DNA of 64,000 bases from SIG710 sp045596925 (GTDB lineage: Bacteria; Bacillota; Clostridia; Oscillospirales; CAG-272), in the NCBI GenBank assembly GCA_045596925.1, contig JAZODH010000058.1:61516-125515 (forward strand), in the 5' to 3' direction. Under the pieces are notes generated by a model. The model made no database searches and had not been told where the DNA came from. It saw only the letters and a list, made by a program, of their open reading frames with translations. The position numbers were made by a program, and so were the translations under genes. Shown here piece by piece: positions 25,669 to 34,175 of this stretch (its first letter is position 1; the number at the start of each line of letters is the position of its first letter).

Positions 25669-25697
25669 AAAGAGGTGCGGTCAAACGCACCTCTTTT
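25669..25697 (+). terminator. Terminator after mscL
   Basis: AAAGAGGTGCG (25669-25679) pairs with CGCACCTCTTT (25686-25696), followed by T. The next small gene begins 18 nt later and either relies on read-through or has an unseen start. Confidence 0.85.
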
Positions 25698-25714
25698 GAA
25701 TAAATGAGGGATCT

Positions 25715-25870
25715 ATGATAAATTACGTAATAATCGCGGTGATCGCCGCAGGAGTGGTGTTTGCCGTCCTACACATTCGACGTCAAAAGAAAAAGGGCGG
25801 AAAGTGCTGTGGATGCCCATACAGCGGAAGCTGCACAGGCTCATGCTCAGAGCATGAAGATAAAAAATAA
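25715..25870 (+). CDS. FeoB-associated Cys-rich small membrane protein
   Basis: This 51-residue protein has one N-terminal helix (YVIIAVIAAGVVFAVLHI), a basic stretch RRQKKKGG and then six cysteines: CCGC at residues 31-34, C40 and C44. This is the FeoB_associated layout (PF12669), a clostridial accessory of ferrous-iron transporters. GAGGG lies 4 nt before the ATG at 25715. No feoA or feoB is near, so it is an orphan here. Family assignment comes from pattern recognition of a very short protein. Confidence 0.75.
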   Translation: MINYVIIAVIAAGVVFAVLHIRRQKKKGGKCCGCPYSGSCTGSCSEHEDKK

Positions 25871-25920
25871 AGCAAGCTTATAAATCACACATTTTGCAAT
25901 TCATTTGCAACATTGAGACA

Positions 25921-25948
25921 TTGAAATTTTCTCAAAATATGGTAGAAT
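25921..25948 (+). promoter_or_regulatory. Candidate promoter for the GH4 gene
   Basis: TTGAAA (25921-25926) and TAGAAT (25943-25948) have a 16-bp spacer, ~60 nt upstream of the start codon. Confidence 0.6.
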
Positions 25949-26006
25949 CTTTTTAAAGGGAACAGCAAAAATCCCACTTTTCCAAATAAAAGAAAGGAAA
26001 AAACTT

Positions 26007-27329
26007 ATGAAGATTACGTTTATGGGTGCAGGAAGCACCGTTTTTGCAAAAAACGTTCTGGGCGACGTTCTGCTCACCGAGGCGCTCCGCGAGTGCGAGA
26101 TCGCACTTTATGACATCGACGGTCAGCGTCTTGAAGACAGCTACCTGCTCATTACTATGCTCAATGAGAAGCTTGCGGGCGGCGTGGCAAAGGTCAACAA
26201 ATATCTCGGTGTTGAACAAAGAAAGGATGCTCTGCGCGGCGCCAACTTCGTAGTAGACGCCATTCAGGTAGGTCTCTATGAGCCTTGCACAATCATCGAC
26301 TTTGAGGTTCCCAAGCGCTTCGGTCTGCGCCAGACCATCGCAGATACCCTCGGTATCGGCGGTATCATGCGTGCCCTTCGCACTATCCCCGTGCTTGAGG
26401 ATTTCGCACGCGACATGGAGGAGGTCTGCCCCGATGCGTGGTTCCTCAATTACACCAACCCCATGGCAATGCTTGCAGGCTATATGCAGAGATACACGGG
26501 CGTAAAAACGGTGGGTCTTTGCCACAGCGTTCAGGTCTGCTCCGAGCATCTTCTCAAATCTCTCGATATTCAGGTGGACGGCTTTAAGGACCTTATTGCC
26601 GGCATCAACCACATGAGTTGGCTCCTTGAGATCAAAGATCTGAAGGGCAACGACCTCTATCCTCTTATCCGCGAGCTCGCTCTGAAGAAGAACGCGGAAG
26701 AGAAGCACGGTGACATGGTGCGCTTCGAGTACATCCGCAATTTCGGCTACTACTGCACCGAATCCAGCGAGCACAACGCGGAATATAACCCCTTCTACAT
26801 CAAGAGCAAGTATCCCGAGTTGATCGACCGCTATAACATTCCCTTGGACGAGTATCCCAGAAGATGCGTGAATCAGATCGCACGCTGGGACGAGCAGAGA
26901 GCAAAGCTCCTGGCAGGCGAGGATCTGGGCGAGATCAAGCGCAGCCGTGAGTATGCGTCCCGCATCATGGAGGCTATGGTCACCAACACTCCCTACAAGA
27001 TCGGCGGAAACGTGCTGAACACAGGACTTATCACAAATCTGCCTCACAATGCTTGTGTTGAAGTTCCCTGTATGGTCGACGGCATGGGAATCCACCCCAC
27101 GTACGTAGGCGACCTGCCCGAGATTTGCGCTGCGATGAACAGAACGAATATCAACGTTCAGCTTCTGACCATCGAGGCGGCTCGCACACGCAAGAGAGAG
27201 GACATTTACCGCGCGGCAATGCTCGATCCCCACACGGCGGCAGAGCTTTCCATCGACGATATCGTTGCCATGTGCAACGCCCTCATCGAGGAGCACCAGA
27301 AGGTCGGATTTATGACCGAGTACAAGTAA
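26007..27329 (+). CDS. GH4 family glycosidase, alpha-galactosidase-like
   Basis: GH4 enzymes cleave glycosides by an NAD+- and Mn2+-dependent redox/elimination mechanism in the cytoplasm. The Rossmann start MKITFMGAGSTVFAKN, the FLNYTNPMA segment and the metal/active-site motif GLCHSVQ (Cys171, His172) are present. So are GINHMSW (His201) and the long C-terminal helical part. The CHSVQ form is typical of MelA-type alpha-galactosidases rather than 6-phospho-glycosidases, but alpha-glucosidase or glucuronidase members exist. The 440 residues are standard. It is monocistronic with its own promoter. A convergent Gfo/Idh oxidoreductase follows, so no transporter partner is visible. Confidence 0.85.
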   Translation: MKITFMGAGSTVFAKNVLGDVLLTEALRECEIALYDIDGQRLEDSYLLITMLNEKLAGGVAKVNKYLGVEQRKDALRGANFVVDAIQVGLYEPCTIIDFEVPKRFGLRQTIADTLGIGGIMRALRTIPVLEDFARDMEEVCPDAWFLNYTNPMAMLAGYMQRYTGVKTVGLCHSVQVCSEHLLKSLDIQVDGFKDLIAGINHMSWLLEIKDLKGNDLYPLIRELALKKNAEEKHGDMVRFEYIRNFGYYCTESSEHNAEYNPFYIKSKYPELIDRYNIPLDEYPRRCVNQIARWDEQRAKLLAGEDLGEIKRSREYASRIMEAMVTNTPYKIGGNVLNTGLITNLPHNACVEVPCMVDGMGIHPTYVGDLPEICAAMNRTNINVQLLTIEAARTRKREDIYRAAMLDPHTAAELSIDDIVAMCNALIEEHQKVGFMTEYK

Positions 27330-27360
27330 AATGACAAAAATGACACATTTTAGAGCCAAT

Positions 27361-27499
27361 GGCTCCCTCCGGGAGGGAGCTCCCGACGTAGTCGGGTGAG
27401 GGAGAGCGCGTTGACGAAAAGTCTATAGAATCCACCGTCACGCAGGCTCCTTCCGTCACTCCGCTACGCTTCGTGCCACCTCCCTCCCGGAGGGAGGCT
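27361..27499 (+). repeat. Interspersed ~140-bp element with palindromic ends, copy 1
   Basis: The element starts with GGCTCCCTCCGGGAGGGAG and ends with CTCCCTCCCGGAGGGAGGCT; each end is itself a palindrome. Conserved internal words are GAGGGAGA, GCGTTGAC and GCTCCTTCCGTC. A second copy lies inverted at 31735-31875. It sits between the GH4 gene and the convergent oxidoreductase and has no coding capacity. Its form is like a MITE or REP-type interspersed element; the mobiliser is unknown. Confidence 0.8.
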
Positions 27500-27512
27500 G
27501 AAAATACGCAAC

Positions 27513-27543
27513 AAAAAACGACGGTTAAACACCGTCGTTTTTT
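27513..27543. terminator. Bidirectional terminator, GH4 gene / oxidoreductase
   Basis: AAAAAACGACGGT (27513-27525) pairs with ACCGTCGTTTTTT (27531-27543) with a 5-nt loop between two convergent genes. Confidence 0.9.
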
Positions 27544-27546
27544 GTT

Positions 27547-28632
27547 TTAATCGAAGTAAATAACCTTTCCGGTCTTGGAGGATTCATATATCGCCTCAAG
27601 AATTTGGGAAACAACGTATGCCTGCTCGGGAAGAACAACGGGATCCTTGTCCTCTCTGACAGCGTTGATCCAATTCACAGCCTCGGTCAGCTGAGGAGAA
27701 CTTGATTTTCCGCTGTAGAAGGCAACTCCGCCCGCGTCCGTATTGATAGTCATATCTGCCTCGCGGTCAAGCTGGATCTTGTTGATCTTCAAAGCGCCGT
27801 TGATGATTGAAATACCCTCTTTCGAGCCGCAAAGACGGCAGCTTCCCTCGGCGATGGGTGCTTCCGTGTTCAGCGCCCAGCTTGTTTCAAGCATTATGGT
27901 CGCGCCGTTCTTCATAACGATCATAGCCGTTGCCGCTTCTTCGAGAGTCGTCTCGCTGACACCCTTATCTCCCCAGATATTTCCTGCCTCGGGGTGCTCC
28001 AAACACTTGTGTGTCTTGCCCAGAACCATCGCCGGCTCGTAGTTGTTCATCAGATAAAGAGTGAGGTCAAGGGAGTGAGTGGCGATGTCGATGATAGGGC
28101 CGCCGCCCTGCTCATATTCGTTGAGGAACACACCCCAGTTGGGAGTTCCGCGGCGACGGATAGCGTAGCAGTTTGCGTAGTAAATATCGCCCACCGCACC
28201 TGTGTCTATGTATTCCTTTGCATACTGCGCCTGAGGCTTCTGTCTGTGCTGATAACCGATGGTCAGCTTCTTGCCCGTCTCACGCGCCGCGTCAAGCATA
28301 CGCTTTGCGTCTGCCGCAGTCTTTGCCATGGGCTTTTCGCACATTACGTGCTTGCCCGCATGAAGTGCATCTACCGTTATGTCTGCGTGTGAGCGGTTGG
28401 GGGTAAGAACGTGGACCACCTCAATGCTCTCGTCGGCGAGAAGATCCTTGTAATTTTCATAGACCTTGGCGTCGGGCGTGCCGAACTTCTTTGCGGCAGC
28501 CTCCGCCTTTTCAATCATAATGTCACAAAACGCAATCATTTCAACGCCTTGAACCTTTGCAAGAGAGGGCATGTGCTTTCCGTTTGCAATACCGCCGCAG
28601 CCAATGATTCCAACCTTAACTATTCTGCTCAT
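27547..28632 (-). CDS. Gfo/Idh/MocA family NAD(P)-dependent oxidoreductase
   Basis: This 361-residue sugar or cyclitol dehydrogenase-like protein has an N-terminal Rossmann fold VGIIGCGGIANGKHMPSL. The family motif HVMCEKPMA carries the catalytic Lys region, and TIGYQHRQKPQAQ and IIDIATHSLDLTLYL follow in the C-terminal substrate domain. Substrates in this family range from inositol to aminosugars, and nothing here fixes one. It has its own promoter, terminator and a strong ribosome-binding site, so it forms a single-gene unit between a GH4 glycosidase and gapA. Confidence 0.88.
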   Translation of the reverse strand: MSRIVKVGIIGCGGIANGKHMPSLAKVQGVEMIAFCDIMIEKAEAAAKKFGTPDAKVYENYKDLLADESIEVVHVLTPNRSHADITVDALHAGKHVMCEKPMAKTAADAKRMLDAARETGKKLTIGYQHRQKPQAQYAKEYIDTGAVGDIYYANCYAIRRRGTPNWGVFLNEYEQGGGPIIDIATHSLDLTLYLMNNYEPAMVLGKTHKCLEHPEAGNIWGDKGVSETTLEEAATAMIVMKNGATIMLETSWALNTEAPIAEGSCRLCGSKEGISIINGALKINKIQLDREADMTINTDAGGVAFYSGKSSSPQLTEAVNWINAVREDKDPVVLPEQAYVVSQILEAIYESSKTGKVIYFD

Positions 28633-28675
28633 AGAAATAATCTCCTTTCGGGCAAAACGCCCTTATTATAGTTTA

Positions 28676-28703
28676 ATTATATCATTTTTTTATGACTTGT
28701 CAA
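28676..28703 (-). promoter_or_regulatory. Sigma-A promoter for the Gfo/Idh gene
   Basis: Minus-strand consensus TTGACA (28698-28703) and TATAAT (28676-28681) have a 16-bp spacer. The 5' leader carries a small GGGCG/CGCCC hairpin just before the ribosome-binding site. Confidence 0.85.
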
Positions 28704-28718
28704 CAGCTCACGCAAAAA

Positions 28719-28744
28719 AAGGCGACTGCAAATGCAGTCGCCTT
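28719..28744 (-). terminator. Terminator of gapA
   Basis: A perfect 12-bp stem AAGGCGACTGCA / TGCAGTCGCCTT with a 2-nt centre is followed by T7 on the minus strand. Confidence 0.93.
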
Positions 28745-28765
28745 GATTTTTTGATATTCCTTTTA

Positions 28766-29785
28766 TTAGCCGAGCTCAGCGAAGTACTTGATTGTACGAA
28801 CCATCTGGCTTGTGTAGGAGTTCTCGTTGTCGTACCAGGAAACAACCTGTACCTGATATGTGTCGTCATCGATCTTAGCTACCATTGTCTGAGTAGCATC
28901 GAAGAGAGAACCATAGGAGATACCGATGATATCGGAGGAAACGATCTGATCCTCGTTGTAACCGAAGGACTCGGAAGCAGCAGCCTTCATTGCAGCGTTG
29001 ATGCCGTCAGCTGTGATGTCCTTACCCTTAACTACAGCTACGAGAATTGTTGTAGAACCTGTGCAGGTAGGAACTCTCTGAGCAGAGCCGATGAGCTTGC
29101 CGTTGAGCTCGGGAATTACGAGACCGATAGCCTTAGCTGCGCCTGTGGAGTTGGGAACGATGTTCTGTGCGCCTGCGCGAGCACGGCGGAGGTCACCCTT
29201 TCTGTGAGGACCGTCAAGGATCATCTGGTCACCTGTGTAAGCGTGAACAGTTGTCATGATACCGGACTGGATAGGAGCGTAGTCGTTAAGAGCCTTTGCC
29301 ATAGGAGCGAGGCAGTTTGTTGTGCAGGATGCAGCGGAGATGATCTTGTCATCTGCTGTGAGAGTGTTCTCGTTTACAGAGTAAACGATAGTCTTGAGGT
29401 CCTTACCTGCGGGAGCAGAGATAACGACCTTCTTTGCGCCTGCGTTGATGTGAGCCATGGACTTCTCTGTGGAGCAGTAGAAGCCTGTGCACTCGAGAAC
29501 AACGTCAACGCCAAGCTCGCCCCAAGGGCAGTTAGCAGCGTCCTTTTCAGCATAGATCTTGAGAACCTTGCCGTCTACTGTGATAGTGTTAGCCTCGTCG
29601 TCGGAAGTAACGGTGTGACCGTCATAACGACCCTGAGCTGTATCGTACTTGAGAAGGTGAGCGAGCATGGAAGGCTTTGTTAAGTCGTTGATTGCAACGA
29701 TCTCGTAGCCCTCTGCGCCGAACATCTGGCGGAATGCGAGACGACCAATGCGGCCGAATCCGTTAATAGCAACTTTAACTGACAT
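28766..29785 (-). CDS. gapA: Glyceraldehyde-3-phosphate dehydrogenase
   Basis: This glycolytic enzyme oxidises glyceraldehyde-3-phosphate with NAD+ and phosphate. The NAD fold begins VAINGFGRIGRLAFRQM, the catalytic site is SAASCTTNCLAP (nucleophile Cys) and the C-terminal domain ends VSWYDNENSYTSQMVRT. The 339 residues are full length. Codon use looks strongly biased and the 5' region has a clear promoter and AGGAGG-like site, fitting high expression. It is monocistronic, without pgk, tpi or a cggR-type regulator beside it. Confidence 0.98.
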   Translation of the reverse strand: MSVKVAINGFGRIGRLAFRQMFGAEGYEIVAINDLTKPSMLAHLLKYDTAQGRYDGHTVTSDDEANTITVDGKVLKIYAEKDAANCPWGELGVDVVLECTGFYCSTEKSMAHINAGAKKVVISAPAGKDLKTIVYSVNENTLTADDKIISAASCTTNCLAPMAKALNDYAPIQSGIMTTVHAYTGDQMILDGPHRKGDLRRARAGAQNIVPNSTGAAKAIGLVIPELNGKLIGSAQRVPTCTGSTTILVAVVKGKDITADGINAAMKAAASESFGYNEDQIVSSDIIGISYGSLFDATQTMVAKIDDDTYQVQVVSWYDNENSYTSQMVRTIKYFAELG

Positions 29786-29853
29786 TTTTGGAATCCTCCG
29801 TTTTTATATAAATTTTTTTAAAGCAAGGCGAAAAGCCATTCTTTTACACATAT

Positions 29854-29882
29854 ATTTTATCGCAAAATCTTCCAATATACAA
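29854..29882 (-). promoter_or_regulatory. Promoter of gapA
   Basis: Minus-strand TTGTAT (29877-29882) and TAAAAT (29854-29859) have a 17-bp spacer, ~65 nt upstream of the start codon. Confidence 0.65.
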
Positions 29883-30055
29883 GAGGTTTGGGAAAAATTT
29901 ATCATTTTTGGTTATTTGCACAAAATAGACATATAAACGGCTGTTTTTTGGTGGTTTTAAATAATTTTGTGTGACGGTGGATTCTATATTCGCCCGTTTT
30001 GCGGGAGCTTATGGAATGCTCCCCTATAACAGGGGAGCGAGTATCATGCACAGAA

Positions 30056-30219
30056 CCCGGTAGGGGTCGGCGCCCCGACGTCCCGCAAAACGAACGGGTA
30101 TGGAATGCGTTCCACAAGGTGACGAACAAACGACCCCAATGTAGGGGCGACCATTGGTCGCCCGCAAAACGAACGATTTCAACACACCCGGTAGGGGAGG
30201 GGCTTGCTCCTCCCGGGTA
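30056..30219 (+). repeat. Cluster of three GGTAGGGG palindromic units
   Basis: Three units of 33-42 bp begin near GGTAGGGG or TGTAGGGG (30059, 30140, 30190) and fold back on themselves. The first two end in the identical 15-mer CCCGCAAAACGAACG (30082-30096 and 30161-30175). The arms differ but stay complementary within each unit, so RNA or DNA secondary structure rather than sequence is conserved. Confidence 0.75.
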
Positions 30220-30332
30220 ACGCGAATGAAATTTCACTCTCATTTTCTTTGTAAAAGAAAATGAGAAAGGTGGGGTTTTAGAAAACGATATTGTTTTTGA
30301 GGATTCTTTTGCGAAGAATTTTCTTTGTCTCA

Positions 30333-30374
30333 TTTCTCTTGTTTCTTCTTTTGCGAAAGAAGAAACAAGAGAAA
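30333..30374. repeat. 19-bp perfect hairpin of unknown role
   Basis: TTTCTCTTGTTTCTTCTTT pairs perfectly with its complement around TGCG. It is not adjacent to a gene end and has no clear U-run, so a terminator role is not supported. Confidence 0.6.
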
Positions 30375-30655
30375 CCAGACGGAAAGAGAAAAAAGAAGAA
30401 AGGCTGCAGTCGGTCTGAACGCTTTCAGGAATATTCGCAAGTGTGCGAAATTCCTTTCGCTAGCGACCGACTGCTATAAAACCCCGTCCGCCAATCCGAC
30501 CCTGCCGGATTTGCTGGTCTGCACAAGTGGGGTTTTTGAGTGTGGACGTTCGCTTTGATTATACCCAAATAAAAAACAGCGGCTAAACACCGCTGTTTTG
30601 CGTTTTTGAGGAGCAATATGGCTACGCCATTCCCTTTTTGAAAGTTTTTGGGGGT

Positions 30656-30683
30656 GTGGGGGCTTTTTTCAAAAAGCCCCCAC
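30656..30683 (-). terminator. Terminator-like hairpin after argF
   Basis: GTGGGGGCTTTTT (30656-30668) pairs with AAAAAGCCCCCAC (30671-30683), 6 bp past the argF stop on the minus strand. The tail is CCCCC followed by A-runs rather than a clear U-run, so efficiency is uncertain. Confidence 0.6.
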
Positions 30684-30689
30684 ATATCC

Positions 30690-31673
30690 TCAAAGCGTTG
30701 CCGCCATGACGGCTTTGATGGTATGCATTCTGTTCTCCGCCTCATCGAAAACGATAGACTGGGGACCCTCGAACACTTCTTCTGTCACCTCAAGTGCGGC
30801 AAGTCCGAACTTCTCGCCGACCTCTTTTCCAACGGTCGTCTCGTGGTTGTGATATGCAGGCAGGCAGTGCATGAACACTGCATTTTCACCTGCGTTCTTC
30901 ATGACGTCGGCGGTCACCTGATAGGGTGACAGGTCGCCGATGCGCTTTTGCCAGACCTCAAAGGGCTCGCCCATTGACACCCAGACGTCGGTGTAGATAA
31001 CGTCCGCACCTACGGTAGCCTTCATAACGTCCTCCTCAAAGGACAGCTCTGCACCCGTTTCGCGTGCGATCGCTGTGCATGTGTCGATGAGAGCCTTGTC
31101 CGGGAAATATTCGGCGGGGGCGCAGGCTACGTACTTCATGCCCATTTTCGCACAGCCCACCATGAGAGAATTGCCCATGTTGTAGCGCGCGTCGCCCATG
31201 TAGACCAGCTTCTTTCCCTTAAGCGAGCCGAATTTTTCCTTTATGGTAAGGAAGTCAGCCAAAATCTGTGTGGGATGGAACTCGTTTGTCAGACCGTTCC
31301 AAACGGGAACGGGCGAATATTTGGCCAGTGCCTCAACGATCTCCTGACCGAATCCGCGGTACTCGATGCCGTCAAACATGCGTCCGATAACACGCGCCGT
31401 GTCGGGAATAGACTCCTTTTTGCCTATCTGAGATCCCGTGGGATCAAGGTAGGTCACTCCCATGCCCAGATCGTGCGCCGCCACCTCAAAGGCACAGCGT
31501 GTGCGCGTACTGGTCTTCTCAAAGATCAGCGCGATATTCTTGCCCTCGCACAGACGGTGGGGAATACCTTGCTTTTTCTTTGCCTTAAGGTTTGCGGCAA
31601 GGTCCATAAGCCCATCTATTTCCTCGGGTGTGAAATCAAGAAGCTTAAGAAAATCTTTTCCTTTTAAGTTCAT
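30690..31673 (-). CDS. argF: Ornithine carbamoyltransferase
   Basis: The enzyme joins ornithine and carbamoyl phosphate to citrulline. Carbamoyl-phosphate motif EKTSTRTRC, the NEFHPTQILADF segment, and the ornithine-site MHCLPAYHNHE are all present in 327 residues. It is the last gene of the arginine series, 235 bp after argD. The interval contains the second copy of the palindromic-ended repeat. Catabolic arcA and arcC are absent, favouring a biosynthetic role. Confidence 0.97.
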   Translation of the reverse strand: MNLKGKDFLKLLDFTPEEIDGLMDLAANLKAKKKQGIPHRLCEGKNIALIFEKTSTRTRCAFEVAAHDLGMGVTYLDPTGSQIGKKESIPDTARVIGRMFDGIEYRGFGQEIVEALAKYSPVPVWNGLTNEFHPTQILADFLTIKEKFGSLKGKKLVYMGDARYNMGNSLMVGCAKMGMKYVACAPAEYFPDKALIDTCTAIARETGAELSFEEDVMKATVGADVIYTDVWVSMGEPFEVWQKRIGDLSPYQVTADVMKNAGENAVFMHCLPAYHNHETTVGKEVGEKFGLAALEVTEEVFEGPQSIVFDEAENRMHTIKAVMAATL

Positions 31674-31734
31674 AAATAGTTCCCTTTCTTTTTATATTTG
31701 GTCGCACAACATCGTCATTACGCGCACTTGCCCG

Positions 31735-31875
31735 AGCCTCCCTCCGGGAGGGAGGTGGATTTTGCGAAGCAAAAGACGGAAGGAGCATAGCGTAACGAAA
31801 GAAATAAATACACCTATGTCAACGCATTCTCCCTCAGTCTCGCTGTTGCGAGACAGCTCCCTCCCGGAGGGAGCC
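31735..31875 (-). repeat. Interspersed ~140-bp element with palindromic ends, copy 2
   Basis: This copy is inverted relative to that at 27361-27499. It shares both palindromic ends and the internal words GAGGGAGA, GCGTTGAC and GCTCCTTCCGTC in the same order. The internal small hairpin differs in sequence but is kept as a hairpin. It interrupts the argD-argF interval. Confidence 0.8.
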
Positions 31876-31907
31876 TTATAAATAGATCCGTAGTGAGAAT
31901 CCTTTCA

Positions 31908-33071
31908 TCAGATTTTTGCCGCCTCGCGCATGATCGCAACGGCTTTTTTAAGCATTGAATCGGGTATGTTCAGTGCAGGAAGCAATCTGATCTTGTTCTT
32001 CGCTTTGATCACGAGCAGTCCCGCCTCCATACACTTGGCAATATAATCTGCAGCGGGCACGTCTGTCAAAAATCCTATCATCAGACCCATGCCCGTAACG
32101 TCGTGAACACCCTCCATATTGTTAAGCTCCGTAAACAGATACTCCGACTTGCGTCGAACGCCTGCAAGAAGCTCATCATCAATTCTGCTCAGAATACTCA
32201 GCGCGCCGGCGCATGAAACGGGGTTGCCGCCGAAGGTCGAGCCGTGAAGACCTGCCGTCAGCACGTTTTGGACTTTTTCGGAAAGCATTGTCGCGCCCAG
32301 GGGCAGACCGCCCGCAAGTCCCTTGGCGGTAGAAACCACGTCGGGAGAAATTCCGAAATTCATGTACGCATAAAGCGCACCGCATCTGCCGTTGCCCGTC
32401 TGCACCTCGTCGATAATGAGAACGATATCCTGTTCTCTCGCCAGCCCCTCAACGCCCTGTACAAATTCAGCGGTCAGAGGGCAAACTCCGCCCTCGCCCT
32501 GAACCATTTCCATGATGATTCCCGCCACCTTGTTTTCGGAGAAGGCTTGTTTTACACTTTCGAGATTATTAGCCTCAGCGTAAACAAAGCCGGGAGTCAG
32601 GGGCATGAAATCCGTGTGGAACGCGTCCTGTCCCGTTGCCGCAAGGGTTGTCAGCGTTCTTCCGTGGAAAGAGTTTTTCAATGAAACGATAACGTGATAG
32701 TCCGAGCCCTTTTTGTCGGCGGCGTACTTTCTCGCCACCTTGATAGCGCACTCGTTTGCCTCAGCTCCCGAATTGGAGAAAAACACCTTTTTCATGCCCG
32801 TGCGACAACAGAGCTGTTCAGCCAAACGAGCGCAAGGCTCCGAATAATACAGATTAGATGTATGCTGTATCTTCACAGCTTGGGCGGAAACAGCCGACGC
32901 CCACTGAGCGTCCGAGTAACCGAAAGTGTTTACGGCAATACCCGTGCTCATGTCGATATATTCCTTGCCCTCATCGTCATACACGAGCGATCCGCGTCCC
33001 TCGACCAAAGTCAGAGGAAAGCGGACGTAGGTGGGGGCTATATATTCTTTGTCAAGTTCTTTAATATTCAT
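31908..33071 (-). CDS. argD: Acetylornithine aminotransferase
   Basis: This class-III PLP aminotransferase makes N-acetylornithine from N-acetylglutamate semialdehyde and glutamate. The motif VLIIDEVQTGNGRCG and the PLP-lysine segment STAKGLAGGLPLGA are intact, as is NSGAEANECAIK for cofactor phosphate binding. It has 387 residues and starts 8 nt after argB. LysJ/DapC-like activity is common for this family. Confidence 0.95.
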   Translation of the reverse strand: MNIKELDKEYIAPTYVRFPLTLVEGRGSLVYDDEGKEYIDMSTGIAVNTFGYSDAQWASAVSAQAVKIQHTSNLYYSEPCARLAEQLCCRTGMKKVFFSNSGAEANECAIKVARKYAADKKGSDYHVIVSLKNSFHGRTLTTLAATGQDAFHTDFMPLTPGFVYAEANNLESVKQAFSENKVAGIIMEMVQGEGGVCPLTAEFVQGVEGLAREQDIVLIIDEVQTGNGRCGALYAYMNFGISPDVVSTAKGLAGGLPLGATMLSEKVQNVLTAGLHGSTFGGNPVSCAGALSILSRIDDELLAGVRRKSEYLFTELNNMEGVHDVTGMGLMIGFLTDVPAADYIAKCMEAGLLVIKAKNKIRLLPALNIPDSMLKKAVAIMREAAKI

Positions 33072-33079
33072 TTTTTACC

Positions 33080-33952
33080 TCAGACGGGGTCGCCCTCGAC
33101 CATTGTACCCGCACCCTCGTCGGTCATGGTCTCGATGAGAAGCGAATGGGGGATTCGACCGTCCATAATAACGACCTTCTTTACGCCGTGGTCGATAGCG
33201 TCGATACAGCACTGGACCTTGGGGATCATACCGCCCGAAATAACACCCTCCTCAAAGAGCTTCTTCGCCTCGCTGACCGTAACGTGAGGAATAAGCGAGG
33301 ACGGATCGTTGCAGTCACGCAAAATACCCGAAATATCGGTCATGGCGAACATTCTCTCCGCGCCCATAGCACCCGCAATGTAAGCCGCCGCCGTGTCCGC
33401 GTTGATGTTATAAACGTTGCCTTCTTCGTCGCAGCCGATAGTGGAAACAACAGGGATATATCCGCGGTCAAGCATATCCATAATGGGGGAAACGTCAACA
33501 CCAGTGATCTCGCCAACGTAGCCAAGCTCGGGGTTCTTCATCTTGGCACGGATCATGTGTCCGTCGATGCCCGAAATTCCCATAGCGCGGCCGCCCTTGA
33601 GCTGAAGCAGGTTTACAAGAGTCTTGTTTATCTTGCCCGCCAGCACCATCTGAACGGTCTCGACAGTTTCGCGGTCGGTAACGCGTAAGCCCCCAACGAA
33701 CTCGGACTTTTTACCGATCTTTGTGAGCATATCGGTGATCTCGGGTCCGCCGCCGTGGACAAGAACGACTTTTACGCCCACCAGGGACAGAAGAACTATG
33801 TCCTCCATGACCTGCTCTTTGAGCTGTTCGTTTATCATAGCGTTTCCGCCGTACTTCACCACGACTATCTTGTCGTAATAGCTTATCATATAAGGAAGCG
33901 CCTGGGTCAGCACCTCGGCGCGCTGTGCGTTTGTGAGCATTTCTGTGTTCAT
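33080..33952 (-). CDS. argB: Acetylglutamate kinase
   Basis: ArgB phosphorylates N-acetylglutamate, the committed and often arginine-inhibited step. It shows the amino-acid-kinase motifs VVKYGGNAM and VLVHGGGPEITDML, and SGGMIPKVQCCIDAI near the C-terminus. The ATG at 33952 follows AGAGG. A GTG start at 34018 is in frame but lacks a site. Length is 290 residues. The N-terminal helix before the kinase core is present, the feature associated with hexameric arginine-sensitive enzymes. Confidence 0.95.
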   Translation of the reverse strand: MNTEMLTNAQRAEVLTQALPYMISYYDKIVVVKYGGNAMINEQLKEQVMEDIVLLSLVGVKVVLVHGGGPEITDMLTKIGKKSEFVGGLRVTDRETVETVQMVLAGKINKTLVNLLQLKGGRAMGISGIDGHMIRAKMKNPELGYVGEITGVDVSPIMDMLDRGYIPVVSTIGCDEEGNVYNINADTAAAYIAGAMGAERMFAMTDISGILRDCNDPSSLIPHVTVSEAKKLFEEGVISGGMIPKVQCCIDAIDHGVKKVVIMDGRIPHSLLIETMTDEGAGTMVEGDPV

Positions 33953-34175
33953 AATTGTTGGTTTCCTCTTATTAATAAAAGTTTTGGTGAAGCTTTTATT
34001 GTTTTTCAAAAGTTTCACCGGGTCTTAGTCCGCTTTTTCTTTGGCTGATATAAGCCCAAAGAAAAAGCTTGGCAAAAAGAAAGACTGATAGGAGATTTCG
34101 CCCTCTGCAGAGGGCGACCGCCGTTTCGCCGGCGGCTCGCGAGAAGCTTTTGAAAAAGCTTCAGCAAAACTTTTA
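33953..34175. other. Hairpin-bearing spacer between argJ and argB
   Basis: No gene is seen in 223 bp. It contains an imperfect inverted repeat around CTTTTTCTTTGG and its complement (34031-34071) and two GC-rich palindromes at 34092-34135. These may modulate expression of argB, argD and argF relative to the upstream genes. Confidence 0.45.

Larger units (their letters stand above)
29786..30689. other. Gene-free hairpin-rich stretch between gapA and argF
   Basis: No gene is supported. In order the stretch holds the gapA promoter, a cluster of GGTAGGGG palindromic units (30056-30219) and a 13-bp hairpin (30238-30250 / 30254-30266). A 19-bp perfect hairpin (30333-30351 / 30356-30374) follows, then a hairpin AAAACAGCGG / CCGCTGTTTT (30573-30599) and the argF terminator. 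It appears to be a depot of repetitive palindromes. Confidence 0.6.

Noticed and set aside
30056..30219. Possible CRISPR array
   Set aside because: Only three units of unequal length with self-complementary, diverging cores, no uniform spacers and no cas genes.
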